Shown: positions 37,402 through 46,043, numbered from the stretch's first letter. The stretch is DNA of 64,000 nucleotides from Streptomyces lunaelactis (GCF_003054555.1 NZ_CP026304.1:2914001-2978000), one strand, 5' to 3'. The notes: generated by a model not told the origin, from the sequence alone. Translations and numbers: made by a program.

Positions 37402-38559
37402 ATGTTCCACGCTCCGCATGGAAATCAGAGGGCCCCGCTCCCCACGGCCCGGGAGTCGGAGCCCGTCCCTACGACACAGCAGGCGCACACACAGGTTGTG
37501 GACGCGCCTGCCGAGAAGTCCGCTCCGAAGTCCGCCTGTCGAGACGCCTACTTCGACAACGCGAAGTATCTGGCGATCGTGCTCGTGGCCGTGGCGCACG
37601 CATGGGAGCCGGTGATGGACGGCAGTCGCGCCTCCCGGGCGCTCTACCTCCTCGTCTACTCCTTCCACATGCCGGCCTTCATCCTCATCTCCGGCTACTT
37701 CTCCCGGAGTTACACCGGCCGCCCCGACCAGCTCAGACGGCTGCTGACCGGCATCGCCGTGCCGTACGTCGTCTTCGAGGTGGTCTACTCCCTCTTCAGA
37801 CGGTGGGCGCAGGACGCCCCCGAGCAGCCGATCAGCCTGCTCGACCCCTTCTATCTGACCTGGTTCCTGGCCGCCCTGTTCATCTGGCGGCTGACGGCTC
37901 CCCTGTGGCGGCTGATCAAGTGGCCGGTTCCGGTCGCTCTCACTCTGGCCTCGCTCGCCACGCTGACGCCGGACATCGGGGCCGACCTCAATCTCCAGCG
38001 CGTGCTGCAGTTCCTGCCGTTCTTCGTGCTGGGGCTGTGCCTGAAGCCCGAGCACTTCCAGCTGGTGCGGCGGCGGGAGGCGCGGCTACTGGCGCTGCCG
38101 CTCTTCGCGGGCGCCGGCGTATTCGCGTACTGGGCCTCGGCCCATATGAACTTCGGCTGGCTCTACCGCTCCAGCAGCGCCCAGGAGCTGGGGGTGCCGT
38201 GGTGGGCGGGGATCGTCATGACGCTGGCGTTCTTCGGCTGCGCGCTGCTGCTCACGGCCGGGTTCCTGGCCTGGGTGCCGCGCCGCAGGACCTGGTTCAC
38301 GGTGCTGGGCGCGGGCACGATCTGCGGATATCTGCTGCACGGGCTGCTGATCAAGGCGGCCGACTACGGGCGTGTCTTCGAGGACTACGCCTGGCTGAGC
38401 GACCCGGGCGGCGAGATCATGCTCACGCTGATCGCGGCGGCAGCGGTGACGCTGTTGTGCACGCCGCCGGTGCGGCGGAGCCTGCGGTGGGTGACCGAGC
38501 CGGATATGCGGTGGGCGTTCCGCCGGGACGCGACGGAGCTCGGGCGGCTCCGGCGTTGA
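37402..38559 (+). CDS. Membrane acyltransferase (acyltransferase 3 family)
   Basis: The 385-residue protein has a polar N-terminal segment of about 50 residues, then RDAYFDNAKYLAIVLVAVAHAWEPVMDG, whose histidine marks the acyltransferase-3/fucose-4-O-acetylase-type fold, and about ten membrane helices. SFHMPAFILISGYFSRS and YLTWFLAALFIWRL are typical landmarks. It probably O-acetylates or otherwise acylates a sugar or lipid at the membrane. ATG 37402 has AGGG at suitable spacing; GTG 37393 and TTG 37321 are alternatives. It converges on the HD gene with a repeat-derived hairpin between. Confidence 0.85.
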   Translation: MFHAPHGNQRAPLPTARESEPVPTTQQAHTQVVDAPAEKSAPKSACRDAYFDNAKYLAIVLVAVAHAWEPVMDGSRASRALYLLVYSFHMPAFILISGYFSRSYTGRPDQLRRLLTGIAVPYVVFEVVYSLFRRWAQDAPEQPISLLDPFYLTWFLAALFIWRLTAPLWRLIKWPVPVALTLASLATLTPDIGADLNLQRVLQFLPFFVLGLCLKPEHFQLVRRREARLLALPLFAGAGVFAYWASAHMNFGWLYRSSSAQELGVPWWAGIVMTLAFFGCALLLTAGFLAWVPRRRTWFTVLGAGTICGYLLHGLLIKAADYGRVFEDYAWLSDPGGEIMLTLIAAAAVTLLCTPPVRRSLRWVTEPDMRWAFRRDATELGRLRR

Positions 38560-38560
38560 G

Positions 38561-38640
38561 CCTCATTCGCCGGAGGGGCGGAATTTCAGCCCCTCCGGCG
38601 ATTGAGGAGCGGGGTCCGGGGCGGAGCCAGGGGTGAGCCC
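38561..38640. repeat. Dispersed palindromic repeat, copy A (hairpin)
   Basis: The arms 38561-38579 and 38589-38607 form a 19-bp stem with one mismatch and contain the repeat core TCGCCGG. It sits between two convergent stop codons and may act as terminator, and it encodes the last residues of the HD protein. Confidence 0.75.
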
Positions 38641-39078
38641 CAGCAGACCCCGGACCTTCGCGTACTTCGCCTCCAGGCGGACCCGCGTCGCCTCGTCCAG
38701 CACCGCCAGCCGCCCCGGGTCCGCGTTGTGCGCGAGATCGGACTCCTTGACCAGGCGCGCGCCCGGAGTGGCCAGAATGCGCCGCGTGTAGTCCTCGAGC
38801 GACTCGCCCTTGCGCTTCGTGAGCGCGAGGACCATGTCCTTGACCGACTGCGGCAGCGCGGCCGCCTCCAGCCACTCCCGGGAGAGCGCGTCGTCCTCCA
38901 CGGAGTCGTGCAGCCAGCCGGCGGCGATCTGCTCGTCGCTCCCGCCCCGGACGCGTACGCCTTCCGCGACGGCGGCGAGATGCTCGGTGTACGGGCGGTC
39001 CGCCTTGTCCTTCTGGGTGGCGTGCGCCTCGCGGGCGATCGCCTCGACCTCGGCCAGGGTCAGCATCTGCTGCGACAT
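38563..39078 (-). CDS. HD-domain phosphohydrolase, SpoT-like N-terminal type
   Basis: The 171-residue protein has a histidine-aspartate domain: His33 (YTEHLAAVAEGV) and His57-Asp58 (WLHDSVEDD) as metal ligands, and KESDLAHNADP as the distal Asp region. The pattern AREAHATQKDKADRPYTEHL resembles the pyrophosphohydrolase half of RelA/SpoT or MESH1, so it may cleave (p)ppGpp or another nucleotide; the activity is inferred. ATG 39078 (MSQQMLTLAEVEA) is used. The last about 20 residues (APDPAPQSPEGLKFRPSGE) are encoded by the dispersed repeat, so the C-terminus is probably non-functional. Confidence 0.8.
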   Translation of the reverse strand: MSQQMLTLAEVEAIAREAHATQKDKADRPYTEHLAAVAEGVRVRGGSDEQIAAGWLHDSVEDDALSREWLEAAALPQSVKDMVLALTKRKGESLEDYTRRILATPGARLVKESDLAHNADPGRLAVLDEATRVRLEAKYAKVRGLLGLTPGSAPDPAPQSPEGLKFRPSGE

Positions 39079-39190
39079 GTCCGAGACTGTACGGTCCGGT
39101 CGGCCCCGTCCGCCCGGGAGTTCGGGCTGTCTACGCAGCCGCTCCTCGTCGTGTCGGCGCTTGCTGCGTCGCAGCCCATGGCGGCCGTTG

Positions 39191-39210
39191 TCCTCAATCG
39201 CCGGACGGGC
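39191..39210. repeat. Dispersed repeat, copy B
   Basis: CCTCAATCGCCGGACGGG at 39192-39209 repeats the core seen at 42046 and 48224. It supplies the last residues (FGPSGD) and stop codon of the ATPase gene. Confidence 0.65.
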
Positions 39211-39607
39211 CGAATAGCTCGAACCACACCGTCTTGCCGCCCTGTGCGTGCGGAACCACACCCCAGCGGTCGGTGACCGCATCGACCAGCAGCAACCCCC
39301 GCCCGTCCTCGGCGAGCCCGTCTTCCGGCTCCCTGAGAGCGGGCAACCCCGGCGCGGCATCGGTGACCTCGATCCGTACGCCTGACTCCTGGCGCAGAAC
39401 CAGCAGCCCACACCGTCTGTCCGGGACGTGCCGAACGACATTCGCGAGCAGCTCGGTGATCGCCAGCTCGGCCGCGTCGGTCAGCTCTTCCAGCCGCCAC
39501 AGGTGAAAGTACGAGCGGACGATCCGGCGGAGATGTCGCGCCGAATGCTCACCCACGGTGAACCTCATCCGGTACGTGGCTGATGGCGCGGCATCGATCT
39601 GGTGCAC
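39194..39607 (-). CDS. Anti-sigma-factor-like ATP-binding protein (HATPase_c_2)
   Basis: The 137-residue protein is a stand-alone GHKL ATPase domain of the RsbW/SpoIIAB class. It has the N-box LAITELLANVVRHV, the G1 motif VTDAAPGLP and the G2 motif GRGLLLVDAVTDRWGV. GTG 39607 is the start. In streptomycetes such genes form units with a WhiJ-type XRE regulator and a DUF397 protein, and the divergent neighbours here are exactly those, with 112 nt between them. It may bind a sigma or anti-anti-sigma factor; the partner is unknown. Confidence 0.85.
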   Translation of the reverse strand: MHQIDAAPSATYRMRFTVGEHSARHLRRIVRSYFHLWRLEELTDAAELAITELLANVVRHVPDRRCGLLVLRQESGVRIEVTDAAPGLPALREPEDGLAEDGRGLLLVDAVTDRWGVVPHAQGGKTVWFELFGPSGD

Positions 39608-39719
39608 GATAACTCCCGGTGGGGCAGGACAGGTTGGTTTGTTCTGCCACCAACCCTGGCGTCGCCCGGTTACGCTCGACTACACCCTGTGAGCAACCCT
39701 GCGTACCGTTGGGGGAGTC

Positions 39720-40568
39720 ATGACGCACATCCGAGACCTCGACCCGAGCGCCTCCCCGCTCGACTACTACGGCGCGGAGCTTCGGCGGTTACGCGAAGCC
39801 GCCGACCTCAACCAGAAGCAACTCGGCTCGATCATCTACTGCACCGGCTCCCTGGTCGGCCAGATCGAGACCGCGCGCAAGGTCCCGACCAGGGAGTTCT
39901 CGGAGCGGGTTGACGCGGCGCTGGGGACGGAGGGGGCGATGTCGCGGCTGGTGGGGTTGGTGCTTCGGAGCCAACTTCCGTCCTGGTTTCAGCCGTACGC
40001 GGAGCTGGAGTCGCGGGCGACGTACATCTCCACGTACCAGGCGCAGGTCGTCTACGGCCTGCTGCAGACCGAGTCGTACGCGCGGGCCGTGCTGGCTGCG
40101 CCCTCACCGGACAACCTGGACGAGCTGGTCGCGGCCCGCATCGAGCGGCAGCGCGTCCTGGCGCGGGAGCACCCGCCGCTGACCTGGGTGGTGCTGGACG
40201 AGGCCGCACTGTACCGGCCGATCGGCGGCCCGGTGGTCATGCGAAACCAACTCCGCCACCTTTTGGAACTGCGCGACCAGCGCCGGGTGAACGTGCAGGT
40301 GCTGCCCTTCTCGGCCGGTGAACACACCGGGTTGACAGGCTCGTTCACGCTGATGCGATTCGGCCAGGACCCGGATCTCCTCTACACCGAGGACTTTGTG
40401 TCAGGTCACGCGACCGCCAACCCCGAGGCAGCCAACGAGGGTTCACTCCGTTACGCTCGCCTGCAGGCCGCAGCCCTCTCTGTTGAGGATTCGGCGGCAC
40501 TGATCAGCCGCGTGATGGAGGAGCGATATGGGCCCGAGCCGGAACCTGACGAACGCGGCGTGGCGTAA
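39720..40568 (+). CDS. XRE-family regulator with DUF5753 (WhiJ-like), TTA-containing
   Basis: The 282-residue protein has an N-terminal helix-turn-helix (about 18-60; ELRRLREAADLNQKQLGSIIYCTGSLVGQIETARKVPTREF) and the DUF5753 domain typical of WhiJ-like regulators (AELESRATYISTYQAQVVYGLLQTESYARAVL; VNVQVLPFSAGEHTGLTGSFTLMRF). Codon 24 (39789-39791) is TTA, the rare leucine codon read only by the bldA tRNA, so translation should depend on development. ATG 39720 fits. The 3' end overlaps the DUF397 gene by 41 nt. Confidence 0.9.
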   Translation: MTHIRDLDPSASPLDYYGAELRRLREAADLNQKQLGSIIYCTGSLVGQIETARKVPTREFSERVDAALGTEGAMSRLVGLVLRSQLPSWFQPYAELESRATYISTYQAQVVYGLLQTESYARAVLAAPSPDNLDELVAARIERQRVLAREHPPLTWVVLDEAALYRPIGGPVVMRNQLRHLLELRDQRRVNVQVLPFSAGEHTGLTGSFTLMRFGQDPDLLYTEDFVSGHATANPEAANEGSLRYARLQAAALSVEDSAALISRVMEERYGPEPEPDERGVA

Positions 40569-40797
40569 GTCGAGTTACAGCGGCGACAGCGGCGGCGAGT
40601 GCGTCGAGTGCGCCACCCTCGGCGAGGCCACCTGGACCAAGTCCTCGTACAGCGGGAGCAGCGGAGGCGACTGCGTCGAGGTCGCCGCCTGCCCCGCCGC
40701 CGTCGCCGTCCGCGACTCCAAGAACCCCGAGGGCCCGGCCCTCACCGTCGCGGCAGCGGCCTTCGCCGCGTTCGTCGAATTCGCCGCCACCAACTAA
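40528..40797 (+). CDS. DUF397 protein with tandem motif
   Basis: The 89-residue protein has two copies of the DUF397 motif: AAWRKSSYSGDSGGECVECA and TWTKSSYSGSSGGDCVEVA, followed by VAVRDSKNPEGPALTVAAAAFAAFVEF. Small DUF397 proteins are partners of WhiJ-like regulators and are thought to modulate their DNA binding. It overlaps the XRE gene by 41 nt, so the pair is co-translated. Its TAA stop overlaps the amidase stop on the other strand. Confidence 0.88.
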   Translation: MGPSRNLTNAAWRKSSYSGDSGGECVECATLGEATWTKSSYSGSSGGDCVEVAACPAAVAVRDSKNPEGPALTVAAAAFAAFVEFAATN

Positions 40798-41963
40798 GCG
40801 GCGCCCGCCAGGGCGAGCAGCGCGCGGTCGGTCCCGCGACCGCCGATCACCGCAAGCCCCACCGGCAGTCCGTCCACCGCCATCCGGGGCAGCACCACGC
40901 ACGGCAGGCCCGCGCCGCTCGCCAGGCAGGTGAGGCGGAAGGTGCCTTGCCGGGTGGCGGCCTTCCGTTCGGGGTCCTCGTCGATCAGCGGCGCGGGCCC
41001 ACTCGCTGCGGGCAGGAGCAGTACCGCGTCGTCGGGGATCGCCGCGCGCAGGTCGCGGGCCGTCCGGTGGAGTAGCGACTCCGCGCCCGCCCGTTCCTCG
41101 GGAGTCACCGCCTCCGCACGGGCGAACCGGGCCTCTACGCCCGGCCCCAGCGTGCCGGGGTGGGCGCTCACCCACTCCCCGTCGCACTCCCACACCTCTG
41201 CGGCCTGCACCGTCGCGAAGGCCACTGCCCGCTCCGCCGGATCGCCGCCCAGGGACGGGACTTGCTCGATCCGCAGGCCCAGCCGTTCGGCCAGTCCGGC
41301 CGATGCCGGGCCGAAGGCCTCGCGTACGCCCGCGTCGGCGAGCGCGACGAGGTCCGCGGCCACCAGGGCCGTACGGAACGGGGCTTCGTCGCCACCCCGA
41401 GGGAGCAGTACATCGCCGAGCCGCGCCAGCGTGTCCGCGTCCCGCGCGAGCCAGGCGACGGTGTCGAAGGAGGGGGCCAGCGGCAGCATTCCGGTCGCGG
41501 GGACGGCGCCATGGGTGGGCCGCAGGCCGTAGAGCCCGCAGTACGAGGCCGGTACGCGGATCGATCCTGCGGTGTCGCTGCCCAGACCGGCGTCTGCCTC
41601 CCCGAGGGCGACCGCGGCGGCCGGGCCGCTGGAGGAGCCGCCGGGGACGCGGCCGGGGGCGGCGGGGTTGGGCGGGGTGCCGTAGTGGGCGTTGGTGCCG
41701 TTGAGGCTGTAGGCGAATTCGTCGGTCTGGGCGATGCCGGTGATGTCGGCGCCTGCCGCCAGGAGGGCGGCGACGGCCCAGGAGTGGGCGGGCTGGGGCT
41801 CGGCCTCGGCCAGCCAGGCGGGGTTGCCGGCGCCCAGTTTGTGCCCAGCGACGGCGTGCACGTCTTTGACGGCCAGGCGTACGCCTGGCAGCGGGCCACT
41901 GCCGGAGCCGGTGACCAGGGGGTTGCCGTGCTCGCGCCAGACGGCGTTGTCCGTTGCTGCCAC
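40794..41963 (-). CDS. Amidase signature family hydrolase
   Basis: The 389-residue enzyme hydrolyses carboxamide or related C-N bonds by a Ser-cisSer-Lys triad. The lysine is in LAVKDVHAV (about 32), the cis-Ser in GGSSSGPAAAVALG (about 110) and the nucleophile in DTAGSIRVPASYCG (about 133). The family region GGRGTDRALLALAG closes the fold. The substrate is not predictable, and the protein is shorter than typical 450-500-residue amidases. Its TAG stop overlaps the convergent DUF397 stop by 3 nt, so there is no terminator between them. Confidence 0.87.
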   Translation of the reverse strand: MAATDNAVWREHGNPLVTGSGSGPLPGVRLAVKDVHAVAGHKLGAGNPAWLAEAEPQPAHSWAVAALLAAGADITGIAQTDEFAYSLNGTNAHYGTPPNPAAPGRVPGGSSSGPAAAVALGEADAGLGSDTAGSIRVPASYCGLYGLRPTHGAVPATGMLPLAPSFDTVAWLARDADTLARLGDVLLPRGGDEAPFRTALVAADLVALADAGVREAFGPASAGLAERLGLRIEQVPSLGGDPAERAVAFATVQAAEVWECDGEWVSAHPGTLGPGVEARFARAEAVTPEERAGAESLLHRTARDLRAAIPDDAVLLLPAASGPAPLIDEDPERKAATRQGTFRLTCLASGAGLPCVVLPRMAVDGLPVGLAVIGGRGTDRALLALAGAA

Positions 41964-42027
41964 CGGGACTCCTCAGGATGCGGTCGTGGCGCCCAGCATC
42001 TCTTGGACCTGTCCGTCGCGGACGGAG

Positions 42028-42102
42028 CACGGCCTTCGGCCATGTCCTCAATCGCCGGACGGGCTGGGCTTCACGGGCTGGGCTTCACGGGCTGGGTTTC
42101 AC
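42028..42102. repeat. Dispersed repeat copy C with 14-bp tandem repeat
   Basis: CACGGCCTTCGGCCATGTCC and the following CAATCGCCGGACGGGCT match the copy at 48206-48243 almost exactly. It runs into three tandem 14-bp units (GGGCTGGGCTTCAC at 42061-42074, 42075-42088 and, with one change, 42089-42102). The third unit contains the stop of the phosphatase gene. Confidence 0.75.
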
Positions 42103-43244
42103 GCCTCGCGGCACAGGAGCAGCAGCGCGCGGTCGTCGTTGACGTCCTTTGCCACCGCCTCGATCAGATGCCAGGCCGCGCCTTCGAAGCCCGAGAGGAC
42201 GTAGCGGTCGGCCTCCCCCGTAAGGCGGTCTATGCCCTCGCTGATGTCCCGGCCCGACGCCTCGACCAGGCCGTCCGTGAAGAGCATCAGTACGTCGCCG
42301 GGGCGCAGCGAGCCCTTGACCGGGTCGAACTGGGCGCCGTCGTAGACACCGAGTAGCGGCCCCTCGGTGTCCTTCTCCTCCCAGCGGCCGCTTCCCGCGT
42401 GCAGCTGGAGGGCGGGGAGGTGGCCCGCCGACAAGAGCTCGTAGTCGCCGGAGTCCAGGTCCAGGACAAGGTGGATGGAGGTCGCGAAGCCCTCGTCCCA
42501 GTCCTGGCGGAGCAGATAGCCGTTGGCTGCGGGAAGGAAGCCGTGCGGCGGGAGCGAGCCGAGCAGGCCGCCGAAGGCGCCGGACAGCAGGAGCGCGCGG
42601 GATGCCGCGTCCATGCCCTTGCCCGAGACGTCGGTGAGGACGACTTCGAGGGTGCGGCCGCCGTTCGTACGGGCCGCGACCACGAAGTCGCCCGAGAAGG
42701 ACTGGCCGCCGGCCGGGCGCAGCGACATCTCGCGGTGCCAGCCGCCCGGCAGCCGCGGCAGGGCGCTCTGTACGCGGATGCGTTCGCGGAGGTCGAAGAG
42801 CATCGTTCCGCCCCGCCGCCAGGGCACGCCGACGCGTGCTCTGAACTGGGCGATGAGCAGACCGAAGAAGCCGCAGGCCGCGACCGTCAGGACCGTGCCG
42901 GGGGTGACCCTCGCGGGGCCTTCGGTGTACGGGCCGAGGACGACCGCCTCGATGATCAGGGCCGCCGCCGCCCCCGCGTACAGACCCAGCAGGCTCGCCG
43001 GGCGCAGCAGCAGACCGCCGGCCACGATGGGCAGGACCAGGGCGGCCGGGGAGACCCAGACCGGCAACACGATCGTGCCCCAGGTGAAGGCGGGGATCGT
43101 GAGCAGCAGTCCGGCGAGGGCGATCCAGTCGGAGCCGTCACCTCGGAAGTAGTCGACCCCGGACTTGCGCAGGGCGATACGTGCCCGGTGCACCGCTTTC
43201 CGCGACCGGGCCGTGTACGCGTCTGCTGCAGAGCCACGGGCCAT
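42099..43244 (-). CDS. Membrane PP2C/SpoIIE-family serine phosphatase
   Basis: The 381-residue protein has about five N-terminal membrane segments (WIALAGLLLTIPAFTWGTIVLPVWV; ALVLPIVAGGLLLRPASLLGLYAG; LTVAACGFFGLLIAQF) and a C-terminal SpoIIE phosphatase domain (about 160-380). Metal-binding aspartates lie in SFSGDFVVAA, VLTDVSGKGMDAA, MLFTDGLVEAS and VNDDRALLLL. It probably dephosphorylates an anti-sigma-factor antagonist and so works with HATPase-type regulators like the one at 39194, although no direct link is shown. ATG 43244 (MARGSAADAYT) is chosen. Confidence 0.88.
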   Translation of the reverse strand: MARGSAADAYTARSRKAVHRARIALRKSGVDYFRGDGSDWIALAGLLLTIPAFTWGTIVLPVWVSPAALVLPIVAGGLLLRPASLLGLYAGAAAALIIEAVVLGPYTEGPARVTPGTVLTVAACGFFGLLIAQFRARVGVPWRRGGTMLFDLRERIRVQSALPRLPGGWHREMSLRPAGGQSFSGDFVVAARTNGGRTLEVVLTDVSGKGMDAASRALLLSGAFGGLLGSLPPHGFLPAANGYLLRQDWDEGFATSIHLVLDLDSGDYELLSAGHLPALQLHAGSGRWEEKDTEGPLLGVYDGAQFDPVKGSLRPGDVLMLFTDGLVEASGRDISEGIDRLTGEADRYVLSGFEGAAWHLIEAVAKDVNDDRALLLLCREA

Positions 43245-43350
43245 TGGCCTGGACCCTATCCACCCACTCGGCTCCCGTGCAGGGGGACCCCTGTGACAAT
43301 GCGTTCGAAATCGGGTCGCCCAGACGACGTAGCCCTGGTAGTCATGGCAT

Positions 43351-44578
43351 ATGACGACAGAGCTGAGGGTGCTGCGTCCGTCCGAATGGGACGACTGGTA
43401 CAGGAAGTTGATACTCGCCTTCGGCGGCGTCGACGAATCCCCGGAGGAGCGGGAGCTCTGGGATTCGCTGACCGAGCACGAGCGCTCGATCGGGGTCTGG
43501 GACGGGGAGGACTGCGTCGGGACGGCCGGGGCGTTCTCGTTCCGGCTCTCGGTGCCGGGCGGGGCCGTGGTGCCGGCGGCGGGCGTGACGATGGTGAGCG
43601 TGGCGGCGACCCACCGGCGGCGCGGGGTGCTCACGTCGATGATGCGGCGTCAGCTCGATGACGTACGAAAGTGGGGCGAACCGCTCGCCGTACTGACGGC
43701 CTCGGAGCCCGCGATCTACGGACGGTTCGGCTACGGGGCCGCGACCTTGCAGCTGCGGGCGGAGATCGACACGGCGCGGGTGCGGCTCGCGGTGCCTGAG
43801 GGCACGGACGACATCCGGCTGCGGCAGGTGAAGCCCACGGACGTGGGGGCGGAGTGCGAGGCGGTGTACGCGCGGCTGGTCGCCGGGCGGCCCGGGATGC
43901 TCGCCCGCCGGCCCGGCTGGGAGCGGCTGCCGGTCCTGGACGCGCCGGCCGACCGGGAGGGCGCGTCGCCGCTGCAGTGCGTGCTCGCGGAGCGGGGCGG
44001 GGAGGTCGTGGGGTACACCCTGTTCCGGATCAAGCCGTCCTGGGACACGGCCGGTCCGAACGGCACGGTGATCCTGCAGGATCTGGAAGCGCTGGATCCG
44101 GCGGGGTGCGCCGCGCTGTGGCGTTTCCTCTTCGGCATCGACCTGACCTCGAAGCTGCGGATGCTGAACCGTCCGGTGGACGACCCCTGGCAGCACCTGG
44201 TCTCCGACATCCGGCGCTGCAATGTCCGGCTGCGGGACTCGCTGCATGTGCGGCTGGTGGAGGTGGGGGCGGCGCTGGAGGCGCGGACGTACCGGACGCC
44301 GGTGGATGTCGTCATGGACGTCGAGGACGACTTCTGTCCGTGGAACGCGGGGCGGTGGCGGCTGACGGGCGACGCGAAGGGGGCGTCGTGCAAGCGGACG
44401 GAGGACGAAGCCGACCTGACGCTGTCCGTAAGGGAGTTGGGCTCGGCGTACCTGGGCGGGATCTCGCTGTCGGCGCTGGCGGGGCGGGCGGGTACGGGAG
44501 GTTCGGGCGGGCGCGGTGGCCGAGGCGTCGGGGGCGTTCGCGTCGGACGTCGCGCCGTGGTTGCCTCACGGCTTCTAG
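43351..44578 (+). CDS. Eis-like GNAT acetyltransferase, frameshifted near the 3' end
   Basis: This is a three-domain Eis/YdbE-type acetyltransferase of about 408 residues: N-terminal GNAT (VTMVSVAATHRRRGVLTSMMRRQ, acetyl-CoA loop), central GNAT (about 155-290) and the C-terminal sterol-carrier-like domain (YRTPVDVVMDVEDDFCPWNAGRWRL). The frame is lost in a GGGG run at 44481-44484: as written it reads on for 120 residues antisense to the next gene. Removing one G restores RVREVRAGAVAEASGAFAS and then DVAPWLPHGF, ending at TAG 44578, the normal family end. This is a fresh mutation or a sequencing error. Family members acetylate aminoglycosides or lysines; the substrate here is unknown. Confidence 0.82.
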
Positions 44579-44596
44579 GGCGTGCGGCGGGGGAAA

Positions 44597-45406
44597 CTAA
44601 CCCCGTTGGCAAACCCCGCACCAGAAAAGATTGCGTGCGGCGAGACCGGCGGTGCGGATCTCGCCGCCGCAGACATGGCAGGGCTGCAGCGCCCGGCGGT
44701 AGACGTAGACCTCGCCGCCGTGGTCGTCGACGCGCGGCGGGCGGCCCATCGCCTCAGGGGTGTGTTCGGGGCGGACCGTGTCGATGCGGTTGTTCCGTAC
44801 GCCCTCGCGCATCAACCCCACGAGATCATTCCAGATGGCTGTCCACTCGGTGCGACCGAGGTCCCTACCCGCGCGGTACGGGTCGATGCCGTGCCGGAAC
44901 AGGACCTCGGCGCGGTAGACATTGCCGACGCCCGCGATGACCTTCTGGTCCATCAGCAGCGCGGCAACCGTCGTACGGGAACGGGAGATTCGGGCCCAAA
45001 CCGCGTCCGGATCGCCGTCGGGACGGAGCGGGTCCGGGCCGAGGCGGTCGTGTATCGCCTGCTTCTCGCCGTCGGTGATGAGCCCGCAGGTCGTGGGGCC
45101 GCGCAGATCGACGTACGCGGTGGGGCCGGCGAGGCGCAGCCTCACCGTGTCGGTGGGCGGCGGCGCGGGAGCGTCCCCGAAGTTCACCTTGCCGAAGAGG
45201 CCCAGGTGGATGTGGACCCAGCCGAGCGGGCCGAAGCCGAGGAACAGGTGCTTGCCGTGCGCCTCAGTGGTCTCCAGGATCTGGCCGTCGACCAGCGCCG
45301 CGCTGTCGGAGAACTTCCCCTGCGGGCTGGACGCACGCACAGGCCGGCCGCCGAACCTCTCGAAGTGGTCGGCGGCCAGTCGGTGGATCGTGTGCCCCTC
45401 GGGCAC
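44597..45406 (-). CDS. nei: Fpg/Nei-family DNA glycosylase (endonuclease VIII type)
   Basis: The 269-residue enzyme removes oxidised bases and cleaves the abasic site. Mature N-terminal Pro2-Glu3 (MPEGHTIHRLA) forms the Schiff base; the helix-two-turn-helix (QKVIAGVGNVYRAEVLFRHGIDPYR) and a C-terminal zinc finger (CHVCGG...FWCGVCQRG) are present. MPEGHT rather than MPELPE marks it as Nei-type. GTG 45406 starts 3 nt after the rpiB stop, so the two are co-transcribed. Confidence 0.92.
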   Translation of the reverse strand: MPEGHTIHRLAADHFERFGGRPVRASSPQGKFSDSAALVDGQILETTEAHGKHLFLGFGPLGWVHIHLGLFGKVNFGDAPAPPPTDTVRLRLAGPTAYVDLRGPTTCGLITDGEKQAIHDRLGPDPLRPDGDPDAVWARISRSRTTVAALLMDQKVIAGVGNVYRAEVLFRHGIDPYRAGRDLGRTEWTAIWNDLVGLMREGVRNNRIDTVRPEHTPEAMGRPPRVDDHGGEVYVYRRALQPCHVCGGEIRTAGLAARNLFWCGVCQRG

Positions 45407-45408
45407 GC

Positions 45409-45897
45409 TCAGCCCTGCTGCGGGTGGTGGGCCGGGATCGGGGGGAGCTCGCCGGTCGCCTCGTACGCGGAGAGCATCTCGATGCGGCGCGTATGACGCT
45501 CCTCACCCGAGTACGGAGTGGTGAGGAAGATCTCGACGAACTTGGTCGCCTCTTCCTGGGTGTGCATCCGGCCGCCGACGCTGATCACGTTGGCGTCGTT
45601 GTGCTCGCGGCCGAGCGCGGCGGTCTGCTCGCTCCAGGCGAGTGCGGCACGTACGCCCTTGACCTTGTTCGCGGCGATCTGCTCGCCGTTGCCGGAGCCG
45701 CCGATCACGATGCCGAGGCTGTCCGGGTCCGCGGCCGTCTTCTCGGCGGCACGCAGGCAGAACGGGGGGTAGTCGTCCTGGGCGTCATAGATATGGGGAC
45801 CGCAGTCGACGGGGTCGTGGCCATGGGCCTTGAGCCACTCGACGAGATGGTTCTTGAGTTCGAAGCCGGCATGGTCGGAGCCGAGGTACACGCGCAT
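45409..45897 (-). CDS. rpiB: Ribose-5-phosphate isomerase B
   Basis: The 162-residue enzyme interconverts ribose 5-phosphate and ribulose 5-phosphate in the pentose phosphate pathway. MRVYLGSDHAGFELKNHL is the N-terminal signature. The active-site loop reads GGSGNGEQIAANK with a Glu and no Cys, the mycobacterial form of the enzyme, in which glutamate is the base. ATG 45897 is the start. It is coupled to the downstream glycosylase gene and divergent from the permease. Confidence 0.94.
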   Translation of the reverse strand: MRVYLGSDHAGFELKNHLVEWLKAHGHDPVDCGPHIYDAQDDYPPFCLRAAEKTAADPDSLGIVIGGSGNGEQIAANKVKGVRAALAWSEQTAALGREHNDANVISVGGRMHTQEEATKFVEIFLTTPYSGEERHTRRIEMLSAYEATGELPPIPAHHPQQG

Positions 45898-46023
45898 GGT
45901 CCGAGTGTGGCACGCGAGGGGCTGGGCAGCGGTCAGCGGGGTCGGGACCCGCTGGACTTCAGGCCCCCGCCAAAGGCTCCGTACAAGATCCTCACCTAAC
46001 GATCCGGAGTCGGACCTTCCGTA

Positions 46024-46043
46024 CCCCGCCGCTGCGGGTTTTT
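46024..46043 (+). promoter_or_regulatory. Terminator-like hairpin in the permease leader
   Basis: CCCGC-CGCT-GCGGG (46025-46038) followed by TTTTT resembles a short intrinsic terminator 50 nt before the permease start and may be an attenuator. With only a 5-bp stem it could also be chance. Confidence 0.35.

Noticed and set aside
44578..44940. A C-terminal extension of the Eis-like protein
   Set aside because: The sequence is antisense to nei and results from a one-base frameshift.
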